Positions 32,254-39,112 of a DNA stretch of 51,870 bases are shown piece by piece (positions within the stretch are counted from its first letter, which is position 1; every line of letters begins with the position of its first letter). This DNA is from Amycolatopsis alkalitolerans (lineage in GTDB: Bacteria > Actinomycetota > Actinomycetes > Mycobacteriales > Pseudonocardiaceae). Under the pieces are notes generated by a model that was not told where the DNA came from, searched no databases, and saw only the letters and a list, made by a program, of their open reading frames with translations. The translations under genes and the position numbers were made by a program. The stretch is taken from assembly GCF_006152065.1 (NCBI RefSeq), contig NZ_VDFW01000042.1, forward strand, positions 1 to 51,870, read 5' to 3'.

Positions 32254-34206
32254 CTAGATGGCTCGGCCGGCGCCGTCGCCATCGTGGATGGCCCGGGTCA
32301 ATGTGTGGAATCCGGCGGCGTCACCGACGGTGTGGACCTCGCCGCGGAAATCGGGCAGATAGTCCAGCAGGTCGCGGTTGGGCGCGTTGATCCCGACGAA
32401 GAACACGCTGTCCGCCTGGAACACCCGCTCGGCATCCCCGACCCGCACCCGCATTTCGTCCTTGCCGATCTCCAGGAGTGAGGAGCGGGTCACCAGTTGC
32501 ACGCCGCCCTCGACCAGCCGCCGCAGCGTGGGGGTGATCGTGTTGTGTTTTGCCCCAATGCGCTCCCCGAAGGAGTCGAACCCGGTCACGTAGGTGACCG
32601 CGACCCCCTTGGCGACCAGTTCGTCAGCCACCGCGAGCGGTTCGTACTCGCCGGTGTCGTCGTAGACCAGCGCCCGGTTGCCGGGCACCGGGGTTCGCCC
32701 GTGGCCGAACAGATCCCAGCTCGAGTACACGTGCGGCAACCTGATGCCCGGCAGCGGGGTCGCGGGCCGGGACAGCTGTATCCCGTCTTCCCGTGGTGCC
32801 GATCCGGTGGCCAGCACGAGCACGTCCGGGTCCAGCTCGGCCACCACGTCCGGGTCAACCGCGTGGTTGACCAATACCTTGACGCCGACCCGGCTCAGTT
32901 CATCGGCCTGCCAGTGCACGATCGCGGCGATATCGGACCGGTACGGTGCTCGCGCCGCCATCAGCACCTGGCCACCCAGCTGCTTGCGCAGCTCGACCAG
33001 GGTCACCTCGTGCCCGCGCAACGCCGCTGACCGCGCCGCCTCCATCCCGGCTGGCCCGCCGCCGGCCACCAGCACCCGGCGACGTACCGCCGCCATCGTG
33101 TCCGGGCCGCCCAGCACCGGCCGCTCCAATTCGTGCCCCGCCGACGGGTTCACCGCGCACGCGAACGAGTTCGACATCGTGCTGCCGACACAGATGAGGG
33201 TGCCGATACAGGGGCGGATCTGCTCGGTGCGGTCGTCGGCCGACTTGACCACTATCTCGGGGTCGGCAATCAGCCCGCGCACCATCGAGACCATGTCACT
33301 GGCACCCGATTCGACGATGTGGTTCGCGACATCCATCGTCATGATCCGGCCGGTCACGATCGTGGGCACCGACACGGCCCTGGTCACGACCGAGCTGTAG
33401 TCCAGCTGATAGGCCATGGGCATGTCCATCGGTGCCGCGATGAAATCGGGACGGAAGTACCCCCCGGTGGACACGTTCAGGTAGTCGATCTTCGATTGTA
33501 GGCTCTGCGCGATCTCGGCCGTCTCGGGCGGCGTCAGCCCGTTCTCGACGAACTCGTGGCTGCTCAGGCGCAACCCGAGCGCGAGATCGGCACCGATCTC
33601 CGAGCGCACCGCGTCCAGCACCTCGTTGACGAACCGCAGCCGGTTCTCCTGCGAACCGCCGTAGTCGTCCTCACGGAAGTTCGAGGCGCGCGACATGAAC
33701 TGGGTGATCAGGTATCCGTTGGCGCCGTGGATCTCCACGCCGTCCGCGCCACCCGCCTTGATCCGGCCCGCGGCCTTCGCGAACGACTCGACCATCTCGT
33801 CGATCATCGCTTTGGTCATGGGGATCGGCACGTCGCCGGTCATGTAGTTCGGCACCGCGCTGGCCGACCACGACGAGCCACCGAGCGCGTTCGGCTTCAC
33901 GTTCCCGCCGTGCCAGATCTGCACGACGAGCTTCATGCCGTGCTCGTGCACCGCGTCCGTGATGGCCCGCAGGCCGGGAATCACCCGGTCCTCGTGGGTC
34001 GGCAGCACCGTGGGGTTGGTCCTGTGCACACCGCCGATGCCGATGATCGCCATCGCACAGCCACCCCTGGCCCGCGCCAGGTGATAACCGATCTGGCCGC
34101 CACCGTCGTCGCTCCACGGCAACCGGACACCGTGAGCCGTCCGGACGATCCGGTTTCGCAAGTGCATCGGTCCAACCCGCAACGGCTCGAACGCGGCGCC
34201 CTTCAT
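32254..34206 (-). CDS. Old-yellow-enzyme/2,4-dienoyl-CoA reductase-type FMN-FAD fusion
   Basis: A 650-residue enzyme. The N-terminal TIM barrel (1-340) binds FMN, with active-site segments VVQIWHGGN and GADGVEIHGANGYLITQFMS. The Fe-S segment follows, then an FAD/NAD(P) reductase half (about 370-650) beginning VLVAGGGPAGMEAARSAA. Relatives are 2,4-dienoyl-CoA reductase, trimethylamine dehydrogenase and bile-acid or enone reductases. The cluster segment has Cys333, Thr336, Cys339 and Cys350: the second of the four usual Cys ligands is Thr, so the [4Fe-4S] cluster may be altered. The ATG 34206 has GGAGG upstream. A perfect palindrome lies 85 bp before it. Confidence 0.88.
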   Translation of the reverse strand: MKGAAFEPLRVGPMHLRNRIVRTAHGVRLPWSDDGGGQIGYHLARARGGCAMAIIGIGGVHRTNPTVLPTHEDRVIPGLRAITDAVHEHGMKLVVQIWHGGNVKPNALGGSSWSASAVPNYMTGDVPIPMTKAMIDEMVESFAKAAGRIKAGGADGVEIHGANGYLITQFMSRASNFREDDYGGSQENRLRFVNEVLDAVRSEIGADLALGLRLSSHEFVENGLTPPETAEIAQSLQSKIDYLNVSTGGYFRPDFIAAPMDMPMAYQLDYSSVVTRAVSVPTIVTGRIMTMDVANHIVESGASDMVSMVRGLIADPEIVVKSADDRTEQIRPCIGTLICVGSTMSNSFACAVNPSAGHELERPVLGGPDTMAAVRRRVLVAGGGPAGMEAARSAALRGHEVTLVELRKQLGGQVLMAARAPYRSDIAAIVHWQADELSRVGVKVLVNHAVDPDVVAELDPDVLVLATGSAPREDGIQLSRPATPLPGIRLPHVYSSWDLFGHGRTPVPGNRALVYDDTGEYEPLAVADELVAKGVAVTYVTGFDSFGERIGAKHNTITPTLRRLVEGGVQLVTRSSLLEIGKDEMRVRVGDAERVFQADSVFFVGINAPNRDLLDYLPDFRGEVHTVGDAAGFHTLTRAIHDGDGAGRAI

Positions 34207-34290
34207 CGGGCCTCCTCCTCAACCACTGAGACGGCTGTCGGCCCGCCAACGACAGGCCGCGAACCGCCGGGCTACTGATCGGCCCCAGTA

Positions 34291-34307
34291 TGCTAATTAT
34301 CTTAGCA
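34291..34307. promoter_or_regulatory. Palindromic operator candidate upstream of the OYE-nitroreductase operon
   Basis: TGCTAA-TTATC-TTAGCA is a perfect 6-bp inverted repeat with a 5-nt spacer. It is very AT-rich for this genome. It shares the CTAA-N5-TTAG core with the site at 41898-41918 and half-sites elsewhere in the 34-48 kb region. Confidence 0.55.
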
Positions 34308-34590
34308 GCTACCCTCAATTAACACCATTGGCGGTCGGGCAGCAGGTCCGGCGAGACCCCGCCGGAGCAGTTCGATGTGCTTGGCCAGCGATCCATCGGG
34401 ATCTCCCAGCCGGGTTTCCACCACCAGGTGGGTCATCCCGTGCGGCCGCCAGCTCTCGATGAACTTCTTGATCGCGCCGGGTGAGTCGTACCGGCCGACG
34501 AAGATCCGTGCCCCACGCCGATCGACCCCGGATCGCGCCCTGCCGACTCGGCGGCGGCGCCGCCGGCCGGGTGCGCCACTGCCACGGTCA
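34302..34590 (-). pseudogene. C-terminal relic of an LLM-class (luciferase-like) oxidoreductase
   Basis: Minus-strand translation gives GARIFVGRYDSPGAIKKFIE, then SWRPHGMTHLVVETRLGDPD and AKHIELLRRGL before TAA at 34304-34302. This matches the C-terminus of F420- or FMN-dependent LLM monooxygenases, where a 'VGRPDEV-x-x-x-I-x-x-Y' segment precedes the last helices. A frameshift near 34520 separates it from SAGRDPGSIGVG in another frame, and everything upstream is replaced by the alcohol dehydrogenase gene. The stop codon lies inside the operator palindrome. Confidence 0.6.
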
Positions 34591-35700
34591 GCTGTAGGAG
34601 ATCAGTCCCCGCATGATGCGGCCGTTGAGCAGGTCGTCGTAGCCCTCGTTCACCTGCTCGAGCGCGTATGTCTTGCTGACCAGCTCGTCCAGCTTGAGCA
34701 GCCCGCGCCGGTACAGGCTCAGAATGCGCGGGATATCGGCGTGCGGGTTGCAGCCGCCGTACACGTTCCCGACGATCTCCTTCTGCGAGAAGATCACGTC
34801 GGCGAGCACGACGTCGGCGTTCGTGATGTTCGGGTTGGCGGTCGAGGTCAGGCAGGCCCGGCCGCCCTTGCGGGTCAGCAGCATCAGCGGCATCAGCATG
34901 TCGCCGGTCATCAGGCTCGCGGTGAGGATCGTCTTGTCCGCCATGACACCGCGGGTGAGCTCGGTGACCAGCGGCGTCGCTTCCGCCATCGACGCGACGG
35001 CGTGCGTGGCACCCACCACCTTCGCCTGCTCGCGGCGGTACTCGAACGGGTCGACCGCCACGATGACCTCGGCACCCGCGATGCGGGCGCCCTGGACGGC
35101 GCTCGAACCGACGCCCCCGGTGCCGACCACGACGACCGTATCGCCGGGCTCGACCTTGGCCTGCTTGACCGCCGCGCCGTAACCGGTGGTGACCCCGCAG
35201 CCGACCAGGGCGGCATACTCCAGCGGCGTGTCGTCGTCGACCTTGACGCATGAGTCCTCGTTGACGACGACATACGGCGCGAACGTGCCAAGCATGCTGA
35301 CCTGCCGCAGCCCCTCGCCGCGCGCGTGCACCCGCGGCTGCTGGTCGCTGATCGGCAGCCCGTCCATGATGATGGCGCCGTAGTCACAGAGCATCGACTT
35401 TCCGCTGGCGCACCAACGGCAATGCCCGCACGCCGGCATGAAGGCCAGCACGACCGCGTCGCCTTCCTTGATCCGCTTGACGCCCGGTCCGACCTCCTCC
35501 ACGACGCCGGCACCCTCGTGGCCGCCGATGATCGGATAGCCGCACGGGATATCACCTTTGACGAAATGGTCGTCGGAATGGCACAGCCCCGAGGCGGCCA
35601 ACTTCACCCGCACCTCGCCGAAACGAGGTGCGTCGAGCTCGGTTTCCTCGACGCTCCATGGCGTGTGTGGTCCCCAGAGGACCGCTGCCTTTGACTGCAT
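34588..35700 (-). CDS. Zinc alcohol dehydrogenase, NDMA-dependent type
   Basis: A 370-residue medium-chain alcohol dehydrogenase. Catalytic zinc ligands are Cys40, His61 (GGHEGAG) and Cys168 (GCGVTTGYG). The structural zinc site is Cys91, Cys94, Cys97 and Cys105, and GTGGVG (193-198) binds NAD. The overall pattern (WSVEE near the N-terminus, GNVYGGCNPHADIPRILSLY, NGRIMRGLISYS at the end) is that of the NDMA-dependent alcohol dehydrogenase group. That group holds its NAD tightly and needs mycofactocin as in-vivo electron carrier. AAGGAAG precedes the ATG at 35700. It should oxidise an alcohol made by one of the P450s or released from the substrate. Confidence 0.88.
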   Translation of the reverse strand: MQSKAAVLWGPHTPWSVEETELDAPRFGEVRVKLAASGLCHSDDHFVKGDIPCGYPIIGGHEGAGVVEEVGPGVKRIKEGDAVVLAFMPACGHCRWCASGKSMLCDYGAIIMDGLPISDQQPRVHARGEGLRQVSMLGTFAPYVVVNEDSCVKVDDDTPLEYAALVGCGVTTGYGAAVKQAKVEPGDTVVVVGTGGVGSSAVQGARIAGAEVIVAVDPFEYRREQAKVVGATHAVASMAEATPLVTELTRGVMADKTILTASLMTGDMLMPLMLLTRKGGRACLTSTANPNITNADVVLADVIFSQKEIVGNVYGGCNPHADIPRILSLYRRGLLKLDELVSKTYALEQVNEGYDDLLNGRIMRGLISYS

Positions 35701-35752
35701 TGCTTCCTTCTCCCGAATCCGGTGCGACGTGCTTCGCCTCACCGAAACCTAG

Positions 35753-35776
35753 CAGCAAATTATGTTCTAGCCAAGG
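35753..35776. promoter_or_regulatory. Degenerate operator-like site upstream of the alcohol dehydrogenase
   Basis: AGCAAATTATGTTCTAGCC resembles the TGCTAA-TTATC-TTAGCA palindrome (shared GC-AA-TTAT and TAGC parts) but is imperfect. It lies about 55 bp before the alcohol dehydrogenase ATG, in an AT-rich stretch that extends to 35820. Confidence 0.3.
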
Positions 35777-35889
35777 ATAGCGCCAAGCAAGTAATCATTA
35801 GAAGATCACCATTAGGCAGAGCTAGGACAGGCTCTCGTTGACGACGCTGGTGACGTCCACCGGTTCCGTCGTGAGCAGCCTGCCGTGCC

Positions 35890-36201
35890 GTTGTCCCCTC
35901 CCCCGTTCCCCGGCGGGTTCCCGGAGTCTTCGAGCTGGAACGGAACACGATCCTGCGGCTCGCGCACACCCAGCACCTCATCGGCTCCCTGCACGTCACC
36001 GTCGACGGCGACACCGCCCAGTGCACCAGTTACGTGCAGGCGACCCACTTCTCGGCCGCGGGTGACACCTGGACCACCGGTGGCCGGTACGACGATTCGA
36101 TGGTTCGCACGCCGGACGGCTGGCGGATCGCCGAGCGCCGGTTCACCCGGCAATGGCGCCACGGCCCGGAAGGCTTCTCGTTGCGCTTTCTCGCGAACTG
36201 A
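35890..36201 (+). pseudogene. C-terminal relic of a SnoaL-like protein
   Basis: The plus-strand frame ending at TGA 36199-36201 contains HTQHLIGSLHVTVDGDTAQC, then TSYVQATHF and RYDDSMVRTPDGWRIAERRF. It is closely similar to the intact SnoaL-like protein at 47439-47912 (QHFIGSVHVAVAGDTAHC, RYDDDLVRTADGWRIAARVF). The N-terminal half, with LxIQExxxRYxxxxDxxD, is missing. It is therefore a truncated paralog. Confidence 0.75.
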
Positions 36202-36389
36202 CCGAGGGGCGTCGAATTCGTCCGGTCCGGACAGCCCCCGGCCAGGCCTCTCGTGCCCGAGACGATCACCGCGCGGTGGGCCGGGACGGTTCGCCGCCCG
36301 GCCCCGACCGGCTCGGTTGCGCGCGGCGGCGCCGGTCGTCGTGGTCGTCCGGCAGGCCGTACGGGCAGGTGCGCTCGAAAGCCCGCGCC

Positions 36390-36548
36390 GGTGACGCATA
36401 CGCAGCCCACGGTGGGATCGGCCGCGATGTCGGCCAGATGCGCGCGCAGTTCGACCAGCATACCGCTGGTGAGAGCGTTGAGCTTCGCCGGGCGGGTCGG
36501 CGTGAGTGTGGCGACGCCGCCCGCGTCCTGCCGCAAGACCAGCGTCAT
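36390..36548 (-). pseudogene. N-terminal relic of an enoyl-CoA hydratase/isomerase
   Basis: The first ~53 codons read MTLVLRQDAGGVATLTPTRP, AKLNALTSGMLVELRAHLAD and VGCVCVTGAG, which matches the crotonase-family N-terminus with the A-K-x-N-A-L oxyanion-hole segment. After the VTGAG segment the expected continuation (FxAGxDL) is lost and the sequence is unrelated. The ATG overlaps the SDR stop as ATGA, so this was the gene following the SDR in its operon. Confidence 0.7.
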
Positions 36549-37300
36549 ATCGTAAGGCCGCCGTCGGCGACCATGGCCTGGCCGGTGACGAACGACGCGT
36601 CTGCGGAGAGCAGGTATGCGACGAGGCCGGCGACTTCTTCGGGTTCGGACATTCGCCGCATCGGGATCCGCGCCTTAAGTTTCTCCTCGATGTCGGGGTC
36701 CTGGAAGAAGGCGGCGTTCATCGGGGTCCGGATGTGGCCAGGGCAGACGGCGTTGACGCGGATGCCTTCGGCGGCGTACTCGCGGGCAGCCGCCTTCGTG
36801 AGGCCGACTACGGCATGCTTCGCCGCGGCGTAGGACGATACACCGGGGATCTGCACGTGCAGGCCGGCGTAGGACGAGATGTTGACGACCGACCCTCCGC
36901 CGGCGGCCAGCATGTGCCTGAGTTCGTGCTTGAGGCAGAGGTAGACGCCCTTGGCGTTGACGGCGAACACCCGGTCCCAGGTGGCGTCGTCGTAGTCGGC
37001 GAGCAGCGTCGAGGCCGGGCTGATGCCCGCGTTGTTCACCGCACAGTCGATCCGCCCGAACTCACGCGTGGCGGTCGCGACGAGGTTCTCCACCGCGCCG
37101 GCGTCGGCGACATCGGCGGCGACCGCCACGGCGCGCCGCCCGCGGGCCTGGATCTCCTGGACGACGTCCTTGCACGACTCGGCATCGAGGTCGGCGACGA
37201 CGATGTCCGCGCCCTCGTCGGCGAGCCGGACCGCGCACGCCCGGCCGAGACCACGGGCGGCACCGGTGATCAACGCGGTCTTCCCGGCGAACCGGTCCAT
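36545..37300 (-). CDS. Short-chain dehydrogenase/reductase
   Basis: A 251-residue classical SDR. TGAARGLG (12-19) is the cofactor loop, Asp37 in VVADLD points to NAD(H), NNAG is at 89-92, and the catalytic residues Ser142/143, Tyr157 and Lys161 (SSYAAAK) are present. RVNAVCPGHIRTPM is the usual C-terminal stretch. The ATG 37300 has AGGAG 8 nt upstream; an adjacent GTG at 37303 is possible. Its stop overlaps the truncated enoyl-CoA hydratase. In this context it probably oxidises a secondary alcohol or a beta-hydroxyacyl-CoA intermediate. A palindrome half-site lies about 55 bp upstream. Confidence 0.88.
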   Translation of the reverse strand: MDRFAGKTALITGAARGLGRACAVRLADEGADIVVADLDAESCKDVVQEIQARGRRAVAVAADVADAGAVENLVATATREFGRIDCAVNNAGISPASTLLADYDDATWDRVFAVNAKGVYLCLKHELRHMLAAGGGSVVNISSYAGLHVQIPGVSSYAAAKHAVVGLTKAAAREYAAEGIRVNAVCPGHIRTPMNAAFFQDPDIEEKLKARIPMRRMSEPEEVAGLVAYLLSADASFVTGQAMVADGGLTI

Positions 37301-37353
37301 CACGATTGCTCCTCTCGAGCAGGGTCGCCCCAGCGGCTCAACAGTAATTGTCT

Positions 37354-37370
37354 TGCTAATTATGGCAGAG
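37354..37370. promoter_or_regulatory. Operator half-site upstream of the SDR
   Basis: TGCTAA-TTATG matches the left half and spacer of the palindrome at 34291, but the right half (GGCAGA) is not conserved. It stands between the divergent SDR gene and the isomerase pseudogene. Confidence 0.35.
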
Positions 37371-37448
37371 TATCATTCTTATGTTCGCACCGTACAGTGG
37401 TAGCGACCGGCGGACCACGTCTGACGACTCGAGGAAGGACCGTCTGAA

Positions 37449-38070
37449 GTGGACGCGGAGCACAGCGCCGGCTTCCCACTGGTGGCCTCGTACTGAACGA
37501 TCGACGGGGACGCCCGCCTCCGGATGTTCGGCGGGACCGACTACAGCCCGCTGGACCTGCGGGAGCGGATCGAGGTGGCCGCCGCGACCGACTATGCCGG
37601 GATCGGCTTGCACAGCAACGATCTGCGGCGGTGGTCGGACCGCCACCGGCCGGCCGTGGTCGCCAAGCTGTTGGCGGACAACGGTTTGCGGTACGTGGAG
37701 CTGGAGATCCTACGCGAGTGGTTCGTGATGGGTGACCGGCGGCGGGAGTCCGACGAGACGCGCCGCGAGCTCCTCGAGATCGCGGGACAGCTACCGGTCA
37801 CGCATGTCAAGGTCGGCAGCAGCTTCGCGCCGGACCGGTGGCCTGCCGAGCACATCGCCGCGGAGTTCGCGACGCTGTGCGAACAGTTCGCCGGGGTCGG
37901 CACCAAGGTCGGGCTCAAGCCGGGAGAAGATCGTCTCCGTCGAGCTCGTCGACGGCGCCGCCGAACCGTGATCGATCTCGCGAACGACGGCTGCAACTGC
38001 CGGCAGCCACCCGGCGAAGGTGCTTTCCGGGTGACCGAGTGGGTCGCCGCGATTCTCGCCACGTCGATGC
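37449..38070 (+). pseudogene. Sugar-phosphate isomerase/epimerase (TIM-barrel) pseudogene
   Basis: From GTG 37449 the frame gives VDAEHSAGFPLVASY, a TGA stop at 37494-37496 where related proteins have Trp (YWTI), then TIDGDARLRMFGGTDYSPLD, AAATDYAGIGLHSNDLRRW, VELEILREWFVMGDRRRESD and LPVTHVKVGSSF. This is the N-terminal half of an AP-endonuclease-2-like (IolE/xylose-isomerase-like) barrel. After KVGLKPGE the frame shifts; pieces of the C-terminal half appear in other frames (KIVSVELVDGAAEP; PGEGAFRVTEWVAAILA). A nonsense mutation, frameshifts and an internal deletion make it inactive. Confidence 0.7.
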
Positions 38071-38130
38071 CGCGCTCGACGCCGAGGCGCCGGCGGGCCG
38101 CCGGGTGGTCATCGTCGACCGCGGCGACCC

Positions 38131-38319
38131 TTGTCCAACCCCGCTGCCGGAATCGGCAAGGACGAGTTCGTCACCAGGTACGCGGTCGACTGGATGGCGC
38201 AGGTGCCCGTGGTCTTCCGCATTGTCACGTTCGATGGGAACGCCGTGCGCGGCTTCACCTTCGCCCCGATTTCCAGCCTCGGCGTGGCGGGCGAGACCGG
38301 GCTGTCGCGAGAGAAATGA
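38131..38319 (+). pseudogene. Unassigned fragment behind the isomerase relic
   Basis: An open stretch reading NPAAGIGKDEFVTRYAVDWM, then PVVFRIVTFDGNAVRGFTFA and ISSLGVAGETGLSREK before TGA. The composition looks like a real protein, and it is preceded by no ribosome site. I do not recognise the family. It is probably the 3' end of another gene fused to the isomerase relic by deletion. Confidence 0.35.
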
Positions 38320-38348
38320 CGGGACGGTCGTCCACTCGCCTTCCGGTG

Positions 38349-39086
38349 TCAGTCGGCGACGCTGAGGTAGGAGTCCTGCACCTCGTCCAGCCGGCCGCGG
38401 ATGTCCGCCCCGCTGCCTTCGATGATCACTTCCCCGCGGCGGAGCACGTAGGCGTAGTCGGCGTACTTCAGTGCCTTCTCGACGTGCTGTTCGACCAGGA
38501 GCACACCCAACTCCCGCTCGTCGGCGGCCTGCCGGACGGCGGCCAGCAACCGGTCCACGACCAATGGCGCCAAGCCGAGGGAGAGCTCGTCCGCGAGCAG
38601 CACGGACGGCCCCCGGCCCAGTACCCGGGCGAGCGCCAGCATCTGCTGCTCGCCGCCGGAGAGCAGACCGGTCCGCCGTCCGGCGAGCCGCTTCAGCTCG
38701 GGAAACAGCTCGAACGCGTGGTCGGTGTTCGCGCGCGCCACGCGCAGGTTCTCCGCGACGGTGAGCGTCATGAAAACCGTGCGATCTTCGCCGACGTAGG
38801 CGAGTCCCTGCCGGGCCCGGCGGAACAACGGCGACGTGTCGCGGACACCGTTGCGCAGAACCTCGCCCTTCAGTGGCTTGATCTCGCCGGCGAGCGTGTG
38901 GACGGTGGTGGTCTTGCCGGCCCCGTTGGGTCCCAGCAGCGCCACCACCTGTCCGCGTGCGATCTTGATCTCGACGTCGCGTAGCACGGACGCCGGCCCG
39001 TATCCGGCATGCAGCCCCCGGCTTTCGAGCAGTGGCGGCTCGTGCGAGCCGGTTCCGTCGGCGGCCGGTGCCGTTGGCTGGTTCAC
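38349..39086 (-). CDS. livF: Branched-chain amino-acid-type ABC transporter ATPase LivF
   Basis: A 245-residue ABC ATPase. Walker A GPNGAGKT (52-59), signature LSGGEQQMLALARVLG, Walker B VLLADELSLGL and the H-loop VEQHVEKAL are complete. The sequence type is LivF of the HAAT family. The GTG start (39086) has GGAGGAC upstream and follows the fused permease-ATPase gene by 26 nt, so the two are cotranscribed. It couples ATP hydrolysis to import by the fused permeases and the lipoprotein encoded at 42045. In catabolic gene clusters, such Liv-type systems often import aromatic or alicyclic acids rather than amino acids. Confidence 0.92.
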   Translation of the reverse strand: MNQPTAPAADGTGSHEPPLLESRGLHAGYGPASVLRDVEIKIARGQVVALLGPNGAGKTTTVHTLAGEIKPLKGEVLRNGVRDTSPLFRRARQGLAYVGEDRTVFMTLTVAENLRVARANTDHAFELFPELKRLAGRRTGLLSGGEQQMLALARVLGRGPSVLLADELSLGLAPLVVDRLLAAVRQAADERELGVLLVEQHVEKALKYADYAYVLRRGEVIIEGSGADIRGRLDEVQDSYLSVAD

Positions 39087-39112
39087 GTCTGTCCTCCTCC
39101 GAAGGTCATGCC

